Of a DNA stretch of 64,000 bases, positions 24,982-33,067 are shown in pieces (position 1 is the stretch's first letter; every line of letters starts with the position of its first letter). A program made the translations under genes and the position numbers. The notes under the pieces were generated by a model. It had not been told where the DNA came from. It made no database searches and worked only from the letters and a program-made list of their open reading frames with translations. Source of the stretch: Porphyromonas canoris (GTDB lineage Bacteria > Bacteroidota > Bacteroidia > Bacteroidales > Porphyromonadaceae); contig NZ_JQZV01000013.1 of NCBI RefSeq assembly GCF_000769115.1, positions 105,150-169,149 of the forward strand, given 5' to 3'.

Positions 24982-25560
24982 ATGAAGAAAAGCAAACTAT
25001 ATACAAAGACCGGAGACAAGGGAAAAACATCTCTCGTAGGAGGACAACGCGTCTCCAAATGCTGTTCAAGACTTGAAAGCTATGGCACGATAGATGAACT
25101 TAATGCCCATATCGGTGTCCTTATGAGTCAGATTTCGGATGCGCAGGATCTGGATACCTTGAAAGGGATACAGATAATGCTCTTTAACGTCGGGGCTTAC
25201 CTTGCCACCGATCCTACCGATACATCGTTCCGGCTGCCCAGCTATGTTACACCCGAAGTGATCAAGCAGATAGAGAAAGAGATAGATAGGCTCGACTCGC
25301 ACTGCCCGCCACTTGAACGCTTTATCCTGCCATCGGGCGGACTCGCAACCTCGCAAGCTCACGTCTGTCGCACGGTTTCCAGAAGGGCTGAACGTAGAAT
25401 CCTTACGGTAGTAGAGGAGGGAAGCGAAGTGGAGGATGCGGTGTTGAAGTATGTTAATAGGCTTTCCGACTACTTCTTTGCGCTGTCTCGGAAGCTGATC
25501 CATGCCGATGGCAATGGCGTAGAAATCTACTGGGAGTCTCCCTCTAAGACATACGATTGA
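24982..25560 (+). CDS. ATP:cob(I)alamin adenosyltransferase, PduO type
   Basis: Makes adenosylcobalamin from cob(I)alamin and ATP, 192 aa, single-domain PduO/MMAB type. The N-terminal ATP-binding signature YTKTGDKGKTSLVGGQRVSK is intact. Further conserved blocks are SYGTIDELNAHIG, LFNVGAYLA, LPSGG, and CRTVSRRAERR (the catalytic arginine-rich helix), then YVNRLSDYFFALSR. It would serve B12-dependent enzymes such as methylmalonyl-CoA mutase, which are not in this window. The gene is alone, divergent from the beta-helix gene, and followed by about 1.1 kb without a protein gene. Confidence 0.95.
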   Translation: MKKSKLYTKTGDKGKTSLVGGQRVSKCCSRLESYGTIDELNAHIGVLMSQISDAQDLDTLKGIQIMLFNVGAYLATDPTDTSFRLPSYVTPEVIKQIEKEIDRLDSHCPPLERFILPSGGLATSQAHVCRTVSRRAERRILTVVEEGSEVEDAVLKYVNRLSDYFFALSRKLIHADGNGVEIYWESPSKTYD

Positions 25561-25637
25561 GGCAGTATCAGAGACTTTTCCGCAGAGACGAAACAGCTAT
25601 CTCTTTCTCAGATAGCTCTTACATGAGAGGCTCTCTG

Positions 25638-25669
25638 TTTGTATTATAAACAAAATAGTACTATATTTG
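25638..25669 (+). promoter_or_regulatory. Strong promoter with no downstream protein gene
   Basis: TTTG (25638-25641), 20 bases, then TATATTTG (25662-25669) matches the Bacteroidetes consensus exactly. No coding sequence follows for 1.1 kb on this strand, so it probably drives a non-coding RNA starting near 25676. Confidence 0.7.
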
Positions 25670-25675
25670 CGCTAC

Positions 25676-25980
25676 GGGATGCGTTCTCACCGAATGGTGA
25701 GTTGCTTTCCGTGCCGAATCTCCCGGACTACCGACAGGTTTTCCGGGATTTTCCTTTTTGCTCTTTGCTGTCAAGATGAAAGAGAGTTGCCTGCAAGACG
25801 AGTCCTCTTTCCTATCACCCCTCTTTCCCAACAATGTTAGTTGGCTTACTTCACGCCTTCAATGCCTTTTCCCCATTAGTCTAAGCAGAGGTAGAGACCG
25901 CTTTCAGATACTTCACAAATGGGGTCTCTAAGAGCGTGAAGGGGAAGAGTTGCCGACCTGCTCTCTTTCTCTATTTCCCC
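25676..25980 (+). ncRNA. Candidate structured non-coding RNA (possibly 6S-like)
   Basis: Downstream of a consensus promoter. Two structural parts are visible. The first is a small hairpin CTCACC-GAAT-GGTGAG (25686-25701) followed by TCCCGG/CCGGGA (25721-25726 and 25743-25748) with a T-rich run, resembling a terminator or attenuator. The second is a rod-like fold closed by GAAAGAGAG (25778-25786) with CTCTCTTTC (25961-25969). Inside it are CTCTTTCC with GGGAAGAG, a side hairpin CCAAC/GTTGG (25828-25844), CTTCACGC/GCGTGAAG (25849-25856 with 25934-25941) and CCCCATT/AATGGGG (25871-25877 with 25918-25924). A long bulged rod is the shape of 6S RNA, but no sequence match was established. A T-run follows at 25986-25992. 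Confidence 0.35.
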
Positions 25981-26033
25981 ATTACCTTTTTTGCATTCCG
26001 AAATCCTGTTTCAGGTCTATTTTGGAAGACTGA

Positions 26034-26574
26034 TTTTTATATATTCCATACCGCAAAATGCCCACTTTTTTCTTGCTCTCTATTTTGATCGGAGGGGTTG
26101 TTTTCAGAGCATGACCGAACTGTTAAATTGATCTCATTTTATTAACACAAATTCCGATACCTGTTAAGCACAAACGGTAAACGAGCATATTTTGTCGGCT
26201 TAACGTGTTTAATTTTTCAACGAACACGTTTAGTGATTTCATTAAACACGTTTACCGGATTCGATTAACGTGTTTAGAATTTTAAGTTACTTGGTTGGTT
26301 ATTAGTGTTTTAGCTGTTTTCTCCCCTTTTTTGCTGTTTTTGTTCACAAAATTGTATTAAGATTTATTTACAAGTGTAGGTGTTAAAATTTACTCCTATT
26401 AACGCGAAAAAGCCCCGTCAAACGGACGAAGAAAAATTTTTTCTCAAATTCAGGCTGGTTTTTATTGGGTTGATTGATACGAGGTTATAGGAGTATTGTC
26501 TCTTTCTTTCCGGATTGAGTCGGGAAAGAAGCTCTTCTTCTCGTCCGCATGAGGAACTCTGTTTTTATATAAAA
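26034..26574 (+). mobile_element. MITE-like 541-bp dispersed element, copy A
   Basis: First of three non-coding copies (also 33068-33608 and 43491-44030). The left end reads TTTTTATATATTCC and the right end TTTTTATATAAAA, giving short TTTTATATA terminal inverted repeats. Best-conserved parts are TTTCAGAGCATGACCGAACT, the ACGAGCATAT block and a tandem set of four AACGTGTT/AACACGTT boxes at 26202, 26223, 26245 and 26267 (21, 22, 22 bp apart). It carries no open frame conserved between copies and no transposase. It lies between two convergent genes and ends 12 bp before the ompH terminator. Confidence 0.75.
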
Positions 26575-26585
26575 GTACGCACAAA

Positions 26586-26619
26586 AAAAGCTCGGTAAAG
26601 TGATCTTTACCGAGCTTTT
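26586..26619. terminator. Bidirectional terminator after ompH operon
   Basis: A 15-bp perfect stem (AAAAGCTCGGTAAAG with CTTTACCGAGCTTTT) around a 4-base loop. On the minus strand it runs into seven T. It ends the minus-strand envelope operon 38 bp after the last gene. Confidence 0.92.
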
Positions 26620-26656
26620 CTCTATCGGGAAACGGGCTTCCCTAATGAATATCTTT

Positions 26657-27160
26657 TTACTTGATGCCCAACTTCGCCTTTACAAGTGGAGTGGCGTCGA
26701 TGGCAGTAGAGCCGGTGTAGAGTGTTACTCCTGCTTCAAGAATGTATGCAAAGCCATTTTCGTTGCCCACTTTCTTTATAGCGTCCAACACTTTCGCTTG
26801 GATCGGAGCCATAAGTTCTTGTTGCTTCTTTTGGATATCCTGAATAGCAGCCTGAGTAAGGTCATCTATTCTCTTTTGGATATCTTCTATCTCTTGTTGT
26901 TGACGAAGCTTGATAGATTCCGGAAGAGTCTTCTCTTTAGAGATATAGTCTTCGTACTTCTTCTTTAGCTCTTCACGCTTGATGAGGAGCGCATCTTCAA
27001 ACTCCTTTTGTAGCTTCTCTACTTCAGCTTGTGCCTTTTTGGTGTCAGGCATTGCCATCATAATCTCCTGAGAGTTGATTGTTGCAATTTTTTGAGGAGC
27101 CTGAGCAACAAGTAGAGCAGGCATCATAAGTAGCACAAATGCTAATAAATAACGTTTCAT
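26657..27160 (-). CDS. OmpH/Skp-family periplasmic chaperone (second copy)
   Basis: Skp-like chaperone, 167 aa, which would hold unfolded outer-membrane proteins in the periplasm for BamA. The signal peptide is MKRYLLAFVLLMMPALLVAQA, followed by the family start KIATINSQEIMMAMPDTKKAQAEVEKLQKEF, then a long charged coiled coil (about 45-115, the Skp tentacle) and the ending GNENGFAYILEAGVTLYTG. It is the last gene of the cluster DUF6242-uppS-bamA-ompH-ompH. It also has its own promoter candidate (TTG at 27265, 19 bases, TATCTTTG at 27238), so it can be made independently. Confidence 0.92.
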   Translation of the reverse strand: MKRYLLAFVLLMMPALLVAQAPQKIATINSQEIMMAMPDTKKAQAEVEKLQKEFEDALLIKREELKKKYEDYISKEKTLPESIKLRQQQEIEDIQKRIDDLTQAAIQDIQKKQQELMAPIQAKVLDAIKKVGNENGFAYILEAGVTLYTGSTAIDATPLVKAKLGIK

Positions 27161-27237
27161 TTCTTCTTTCTTATCTGTAATGTAATTTGTTTTCTTGAGT
27201 GAATCTCTATTTATCTTTCATGGTAGGGTATTGCGAA

Positions 27238-27267
27238 CAAAGATAGGAAGAAAAATGTAAATGGCAA
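27238..27267 (-). promoter_or_regulatory. Promoter of the second ompH gene
   Basis: Minus strand: TTG (27265-27267), 19 bases, TATCTTTG (27238-27245), about 78 bp before the start codon. Confidence 0.55.
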
Positions 27268-27309
27268 GCCGATAACTTCCACACACAGAACGCAAAACCT
27301 CTTTTCAGA

Positions 27310-27834
27310 TTAGCGAGAGACGGAGATTCCGAGCACTTTTAGTACATCGTTGCTGATGTCTATCTCCGGAGTGGCAAAGATGACGCCTTGTGTGGTGGCT
27401 CTGTCGAGCACCAAAACGTAGCCTCTTCGCAGCGAGATATGTTTCACAGCCTCATAGATGCCGTCTTGGATGGGCTTCACCTCTTTTTCTTGAAGGGTCG
27501 CCATCTCCCCCTTAGGGCCGAAATATTTTTGTTGGAGCTCTTGTACTTTCTCCTCCAAAGCTACGATGGCTTCTTCTCTGGAAGTGCGTAGCTGTTCGGA
27601 CAGCTTAGGTCTCTCTTTGAGGTATTCCTTGTACATGGCTGCCGCTTTCTCCTGTATGCCGGAGATTTCTTTCTGAAACTTTTCTGCCTGCTTCTGCAAG
27701 TTTTCTGTGGCTGCCTTGTATTGGGGCATCTTGGAAAGGATGTACTCTGAGTCTATCAAGGCGTACTTTTCTTGTGCGTTCACTGCGCAGATGCTGAGCA
27801 AAGCTACTACGAGTGCCAATAATCTTGTTTTCAT
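27310..27834 (-). CDS. OmpH/Skp-family periplasmic chaperone (first copy)
   Basis: Skp-like chaperone, 174 aa from the ATG at 27834, which opens directly with a signal peptide (MKTRLLALVVALLSICAVNAQ); a GTG/ATG 9 bp upstream is possible. The mature start KYALIDSEYILSKMPQYKAATENLQ is typical of OmpH. A coiled coil spans about 40-110, and the end reads RRGYVLVLDRATTQGVIFATPEIDIS. It lies 30 bp after bamA, a gene order found across Bacteroidetes, which supports a role in outer-membrane protein delivery. Its similarity to the following ompH is limited to family level, so the duplication is old. Confidence 0.92.
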   Translation of the reverse strand: MKTRLLALVVALLSICAVNAQEKYALIDSEYILSKMPQYKAATENLQKQAEKFQKEISGIQEKAAAMYKEYLKERPKLSEQLRTSREEAIVALEEKVQELQQKYFGPKGEMATLQEKEVKPIQDGIYEAVKHISLRRGYVLVLDRATTQGVIFATPEIDISNDVLKVLGISVSR

Positions 27835-27863
27835 AATATTCAAATTTTTATCTGGTTTTAGAC

Positions 27864-30656
27864 TTAAAACTCTTGTCCTATAACGAAGTGGATATTGCTT
27901 CCTCCCTTCATTGTGGATCCGTCCGGTGCATCAAAGCCATAACCCCAATCCAATCCCATAAGACCGATCATCGGGATCATGATCCTCGCTCCCACTCCGG
28001 CTGAACGTTTGAGCTGGAAAGGATTGAAAGAGGAAGCGTTGGACCAGGCATTACCGGCTTCCAAGAAGCCTATAACCCAAATGCTGGTCTGCTGTTCGAA
28101 GATGATAGGATAGCGCAGCTCCAAGGTCATGCGGGCATAAGAGTAAGCATTCTTACCGTTGGCGCCTGCGATGGAGCCGTTCTTGTATCCGCGAAGTCCG
28201 ATGGTCTCGTTGAGGAATGCACTATAAGCTCCGCTCATCCCGTCTCCACCCATGTAGAAAGTACCAAAAGGTGAACGCTTGTAGGGGTTGTAAGCTCCAA
28301 TGAAACCGGCTTCGGCTCTTGCCATAAGTACCGGAGTCCTCTTGTATCTGCGTTCATCCAACAGCGGAAGGAAGCTCTCTCCTTTGTATTTCACCTTATA
28401 ATATTCGATGAACTTGTTTTTCTCTCCGCGAGAGAGCTTAGGATTGGTATAGTCTATACCGTCCCATAGAGAGTAAGGAGGCGTTGCAGACAGCTCCAAT
28501 GAGTGTTTGGAACCTCTACGAGTATAGGTCGGGTTGTCTATGGAGATACGTGAGATGGTTGCTGAAAGGTGTACATCGTTTGCAACACCATCGGTCATAC
28601 CGAAGTCGTAGTAAGGTGAAGACCAGTTGCGAAGCCGGTATAGCGTATAGTTTAATCCTCCTTGAATTTGGAAGTTATCATCGGGCCAGGTCAACCTTTT
28701 ACCATACATGATGCTACCGCCGATCATATCGAGCAGTTTGTCCGGGTCGTATGCGCTTTCATAGAGAGAGCCCATATCATAGCCGTAACCCCCGTATCCG
28801 CCATAACCGCCATAGCCTCCGTATCCGCCGTAGCCACCATAACCTCCGCCATAGTAGGGGTTGTAAAGCTGATTGTAGTAAGCAGACTGAAGTCCTCTGA
28901 CCTGATTGCTGTAATACTGTTCGTTGATACCTGTTTGGCGTGAATACCAAAGAGAGGCACTGAAATAGTTAGGACGCTTTCCGCCGAACCAGGGATCCGT
29001 AAACTGTATGCTGTAACTTTGATAGTAACGACCGTTGGTCTGTCCGCTCAGTGTAAGTGTCTGTCCGTCTCCGGTAGGCAGAAAACCTTTGTAAGATTTC
29101 GGATTGAGGAGATTTTTTATAGAGAAGTTGGTGAACTTCAAAGATACACGTCCTATAAGACCGGTCTGTCCATATCCTGCGGATAGCTCTACCTGGTCGT
29201 TCGATTTAGGTGTCAGATTCCATCGAATATCCACCGTACCGTTCTCTTCGTTAGGTATCGGCTCAGGTATTATCTTCTCCGGATCGAAGTGTCCGGTAGC
29301 GGCAATCAGACGCATTGAACGGAATATGTAGTCTCTGTTGTAGAGTTGTCCCGGTTTGGTGTACAGCTCTCGACGGATGACATCTTCATATAGTCTGTCG
29401 TTGCCATCTATTATTACGCGATTGACTGTTGCGGGTCTGTTTTCCACGATACGTATATCAAGCGTAACGGAGTCTCCCTTTATTTCTGTCTCCACAGGGT
29501 AGATATAAGAGAAGAGATACCCGTTGTTCGCATAGACGTTAGCCACTGCATCTTCATCGGTACGGAGTCTGCTTTCGAGCTTTTTCTGGTTGTACACATC
29601 GCCCGGATTCATTCCCAAAAGGCGTAGAAGGTCTTCGGAGTTGTACTTCGTGTTACCAACAAAGTTGATATCCTTTATATAGTACTTCTTTCCTTCCGCT
29701 ACTTTGATGTGAATATCCACCTTCTTGTCGCTTGCTTTAGCTACCGAGTCTTTAAGGATTTCAGCATCACGATACCCTTTTTCATGGTATGCGGCAAGGA
29801 GCAGATCCAAGTCTTCCGTATAGTCTTTCTTGACAAACTTCTTCTGTGAGAATATTTCGAGAATACTTGTCCATGGATTGCGACGGAGAGAGAAGCCCTC
29901 ATTGGTTTTTTTCATCGCTTTGAGAAGAGTGGCATCGGAGAGTTCTTTGTTTCCCTCAAAGTATATCCGGTTTACTTTAGTCTTATTACTCTTATCGACA
30001 TTGATGTGCAACTCCACATAGTTATCCCTTGTGGTATCTTTTATCTCCTCGGCTGTAACGGCAACGTTGCTGTATCCTTTTGCATCGAAATGCTTACGAA
30101 CCACCTCTTTTGCCACGTCGATGGTATTCGGTGTAAGCTGTGAACCGTCATAAAAAGAGGCCAAAGGACCTTTCACCAGCTCGTCTCTCTCTCCCTTTTT
30201 TACGCCATTGATGACGAGCTTGGAGAGTCTGGGACGCTCGACCAACTCTATCGTAAGCCAAACCGAATCGCCCTCTATCTTATCCGCATAGATCTTACAG
30301 TCGGAGAAGAGTCCGTTCTTCATGTAGTTTTCTATGGCTTTGCTGAGGATTTCGCCCGGTACCTCCAAAGAGAGACCCACGAACAGCCCCGATATTCCAA
30401 GTACTACATCCTTATCGTAAGTCTTAACCCCTTCCAGCTTAATGTCTGCTATGGTTTTGGTTACCGGGTACATATAAGATACCACAGGAGCCTGAATGGT
30501 GTCCTGTATGGCTATCGAGTTACGAGCAAAAGCCTTAGCGGGGATTGATAATACACCTACCGCACAGCAAATCACTGCCGAAAGCAGCACTCTATGCAGA
30601 GCAGGGGATAGAGGATTGGTGTTACATCTATTTTTCATTGAGATTGTCTTTATCAT
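27864..30656 (-). CDS. bamA: Outer-membrane protein assembly factor BamA
   Basis: Omp85-family insertase, 930 aa. The signal region is followed by five POTRA domains (about 60-450) and a C-terminal 16-stranded barrel (about 490-930). The barrel keeps the NPTYTRRGSKHSLELS strand start, the GLRGYKNGSI motif (the L6 VRGF/Y equivalent) and a terminal phenylalanine (HFVIGQEF). The ATG at 30656 overlaps the uppS stop (ATGA); an ATG 18 bp further in is an alternative start. The unusual feature is a run of GYGG repeats at about residues 601-624, probably in an extracellular loop, encoded by a near-perfect short DNA repeat. The protein works with the OmpH chaperones encoded downstream. Confidence 0.97.
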   Translation of the reverse strand: MIKTISMKNRCNTNPLSPALHRVLLSAVICCAVGVLSIPAKAFARNSIAIQDTIQAPVVSYMYPVTKTIADIKLEGVKTYDKDVVLGISGLFVGLSLEVPGEILSKAIENYMKNGLFSDCKIYADKIEGDSVWLTIELVERPRLSKLVINGVKKGERDELVKGPLASFYDGSQLTPNTIDVAKEVVRKHFDAKGYSNVAVTAEEIKDTTRDNYVELHINVDKSNKTKVNRIYFEGNKELSDATLLKAMKKTNEGFSLRRNPWTSILEIFSQKKFVKKDYTEDLDLLLAAYHEKGYRDAEILKDSVAKASDKKVDIHIKVAEGKKYYIKDINFVGNTKYNSEDLLRLLGMNPGDVYNQKKLESRLRTDEDAVANVYANNGYLFSYIYPVETEIKGDSVTLDIRIVENRPATVNRVIIDGNDRLYEDVIRRELYTKPGQLYNRDYIFRSMRLIAATGHFDPEKIIPEPIPNEENGTVDIRWNLTPKSNDQVELSAGYGQTGLIGRVSLKFTNFSIKNLLNPKSYKGFLPTGDGQTLTLSGQTNGRYYQSYSIQFTDPWFGGKRPNYFSASLWYSRQTGINEQYYSNQVRGLQSAYYNQLYNPYYGGGYGGYGGYGGYGGYGGYGGYGYDMGSLYESAYDPDKLLDMIGGSIMYGKRLTWPDDNFQIQGGLNYTLYRLRNWSSPYYDFGMTDGVANDVHLSATISRISIDNPTYTRRGSKHSLELSATPPYSLWDGIDYTNPKLSRGEKNKFIEYYKVKYKGESFLPLLDERRYKRTPVLMARAEAGFIGAYNPYKRSPFGTFYMGGDGMSGAYSAFLNETIGLRGYKNGSIAGANGKNAYSYARMTLELRYPIIFEQQTSIWVIGFLEAGNAWSNASSFNPFQLKRSAGVGARIMIPMIGLMGLDWGYGFDAPDGSTMKGGSNIHFVIGQEF

Positions 30657-31366
30657 TCATTCGATAATAGTTGTGCGCTGGTCTTGCCATACCGACGCTC
30701 TCTTTGTGCAAAATCTTCCAACGCTTTATCAAAAGCCTTTTCGTCGAAAGCAGGCCAGGCATCGGGGCAAAAGTATAGTTCGGCATAAGCACCTTGCCAG
30801 AGCAGGAAGTTGCTAAGCCTCTGCTCTCCGCCTGTTCTTATGATAAGATCCGGATCGGGTATGCCTGATGTGTAAAGTCTGTCGGTTATATCTTCCTCCG
30901 TAATGGCTTCGGCGGAGATCTTATCGGCTACCAACTCTTTCACCGCATGCGTAATCTCCTGTCTTGAAGAGTAGGAGAGAGCCAGCTGGAGAGTGATAAC
31001 ACTGTTGTCGGCAGTAAGGGCAATGGCTTCTTTCAACAGCGCCTGCACATCTGCCGGTAGCTTGTCTGTGTTCCCAATAGTCCTTAGACGCACTCCGTTT
31101 TCCATGAGAGAGTCTATCTCTTTGCGCAGTGAGACCACGATGAGCTCCATTAAAGCATCGACCTCTTGCTGTGGTCTGCTCCAGTTCTCTTCCGAGAAAG
31201 TGTAAAGAGACAACACCTTTACGCCTCGTTCTGCCGCTCTTTTAAGGATGCGACGAACACTCTCCACGCCATGAACATGACCATAGACGCGCTCTTGTCC
31301 CTGAGCTTGCGCCCATCTTCCATTGCCGTCCATGATAATGGCTATATGTGCCGGTATCTGTGTCAT
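30653..31366 (-). CDS. uppS: Isoprenyl transferase (undecaprenyl diphosphate synthase)
   Basis: Cis-prenyltransferase making undecaprenyl diphosphate, the lipid carrier for peptidoglycan and surface glycans. The start at 31366 gives 237 aa beginning MTQIPAHIAIIMDGNGRWA, as in the family; the frame is open 21 codons further upstream, but that would overlap the preceding gene. Catalytic and binding features: DGNGRWA (D at about 13), LYTFSEENWSRP, and the C-terminal DLIIRTGGEQRLSNFLLWQGAYAELYF. Stop overlaps bamA by 4 bp, so the two are translationally coupled. Confidence 0.97.
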   Translation of the reverse strand: MTQIPAHIAIIMDGNGRWAQAQGQERVYGHVHGVESVRRILKRAAERGVKVLSLYTFSEENWSRPQQEVDALMELIVVSLRKEIDSLMENGVRLRTIGNTDKLPADVQALLKEAIALTADNSVITLQLALSYSSRQEITHAVKELVADKISAEAITEEDITDRLYTSGIPDPDLIIRTGGEQRLSNFLLWQGAYAELYFCPDAWPAFDEKAFDKALEDFAQRERRYGKTSAQLLSNE

Positions 31367-31397
31367 TCCGCTATGTGTAGAGGGAGAAATAGGGGTA

Positions 31398-32792
31398 TTA
31401 GTTTTTCTTGATATAACCTCGCCACGCATCTGCCGTAGGCTTGTCTTCGGCTATACCGCCAAGGAAGAAGAAAACATCATCTTCGCCATCTGTGGAGATA
31501 ATGCCTGACATCCCTGACGTAACGTTAAAGCCTGTTGCCTGAGTCTTTTCCTGGGTCATCTTGGTCCAAGATGCACCGTTGTCGTCGCTGTGGAAAAGAT
31601 TGAGGCGACTCTTATCGTCCGATATTATGGCATACTCGCCGCCGGCGATATAGATCCTTCCGCCTTTTTCTATCAAGGTTGCACCGCGAACCGGAGCGTT
31701 GAACCCTTTTCCTCTGAACTTGATCTCGCCCCATCCTTTACCATCTGCGGTGAAGAAGAGATTCTCTACCGGACGACCGAGACGATCTGTCCCGCCTATG
31801 AGGTTGGCACGCTTGATGCCTGCTTCCACCACTGTTCTTACGAGTGCGTTACGCACAGGGAAGTGTTCGTTGGTGATGTCTGTGAGAATGGCAGGCATGC
31901 TTGCCGGAGCGGCTGTCCATATCTTGTAAGCTCCGCCAATCTCTCCGACCAAAAGCATCTTTACCTCTCCGGTACTGCCTTTTAGGTTGGCATCGTATAA
32001 GATGGATGTCCATGCAAGGGCGGCATCCGGCTTTTGGATCTTTTCCCAAATCTTCAGATCCGAAGAGCTGTATATCTCTCCATCTTTTGCCATACCCCAT
32101 ACTCTGCCGTGAGTATCTTGTGTCAATGTATGCGGAAGTATTGCAGGCATATCTCCTGTGCCTTCCACTTTTCGGAAGTTGTAACTCTCCACGCTGAGCA
32201 CTTCGTACAGATGAAACTTGGCGTGCTTGTCCAGAGCAACCCAGTAGAGTGTTTTGTTGAGCGTGATGAACTTAGAGTCTGCCGCCGCAACCGGGAGTAC
32301 GTTCTCTTTTTTCTCCCATGTGATCACATTGGGATCGTAGCTGTAAACATTGATGTTCATGAGATACTTCTCTGTCTTATTGACGCCGTTGATATTGGCA
32401 GACAGGAGCAGCTCTAGCTTTCCTCCCTTTACTTTGACGGACTTAGAGTTCATCTTCTCCACGGTCCAAGGGAATGTCTCGTTTGTCGTAAGGTTTTTGA
32501 TCTCCACTTTAGTCTCGCTACTGATCATCATCCTTAGGAATACAGTGTCCAGCTCGGTCTTGTATGGCAAACGGACTGAGTTGTATATCTTTCTGTTGAA
32601 ATGGTCTATCGTAAACTTCGTTTGAGAGAATACGTCATTCTCTTTAATCTGAATATTCACATAGTGAGGCACTTGCAGTCCGGGATTCGGATCCGGTTTG
32701 CGGACACCGGGAGTCTTCTCGTTGCATGCCGAGACACCGCTAAGTATCAGGAGTACCAAAAACAACCACGAAGTTTTATGGATATATTTCAT
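31398..32792 (-). CDS. DUF6242-like lipoprotein with beta-propeller-type repeats
   Basis: Predicted envelope lipoprotein, 464 aa, with the signal peptide ending LSGVSAC. The first half resembles the Bacteroidetes DUF6242 N-terminal domain (HYVNIQIKENDVFSQTKFTIDH). The second half has sialidase/BNR-like repeats (DTHGRVWGMAKDGEIYSSSDLKIWEKI, NLFFTADGKGWGEI, SRLNLFHSDDNGASWTKM), which suggests a propeller. No catalytic residues are evident. It is the first gene of the operon leading into uppS-bamA-ompH, 31 bp before uppS. A TACATTTG -7 candidate is at 32871-32878. Its role beside BamA is unknown. Confidence 0.8.
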   Translation of the reverse strand: MKYIHKTSWLFLVLLILSGVSACNEKTPGVRKPDPNPGLQVPHYVNIQIKENDVFSQTKFTIDHFNRKIYNSVRLPYKTELDTVFLRMMISSETKVEIKNLTTNETFPWTVEKMNSKSVKVKGGKLELLLSANINGVNKTEKYLMNINVYSYDPNVITWEKKENVLPVAAADSKFITLNKTLYWVALDKHAKFHLYEVLSVESYNFRKVEGTGDMPAILPHTLTQDTHGRVWGMAKDGEIYSSSDLKIWEKIQKPDAALAWTSILYDANLKGSTGEVKMLLVGEIGGAYKIWTAAPASMPAILTDITNEHFPVRNALVRTVVEAGIKRANLIGGTDRLGRPVENLFFTADGKGWGEIKFRGKGFNAPVRGATLIEKGGRIYIAGGEYAIISDDKSRLNLFHSDDNGASWTKMTQEKTQATGFNVTSGMSGIISTDGEDDVFFFLGGIAEDKPTADAWRGYIKKN

Positions 32793-33067
32793 CTGCTATC
32801 TGTATGTCTGTTTCTATGTTTTCTCTGTAAAACTTTCCGACGGATAGAATATAGTCTACCTCAGAGTGTACAAATGTAGGAACTTTTTGCCGTATAACCA
32901 TTTATCGTTTGGTCATAGTGGGCTTTTTTAAGAGAATTTGTGTACCGGAATCTCGTTTTTGAAAGATATTGCAAAAGAAGCGGATAGCACTCTGTTCTCT
33001 CATAAAAAAAGAGTCTTCTTTTGTCTAAAAGAATCAAAGACTTTTTTATTCCTCTCTGCGCACCTCA
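32793..33067. other. Intergenic region upstream of DUF6242 lipoprotein gene
   Basis: Holds the minus-strand -7 candidate TACATTTG (32871-32878) and an imperfect A/T-rich hairpin (33004-33051, AAAAAAGAGTCTT with AAAGACTTTTTTA). No open frame shows coding character. Confidence 0.5.

Noticed and set aside
25676-25980. 4.5S SRP RNA or tmRNA
   Set aside because: No GGAAG-type SRP loop with the expected partner, and no tmRNA tag frame or tRNA-like ends were found.
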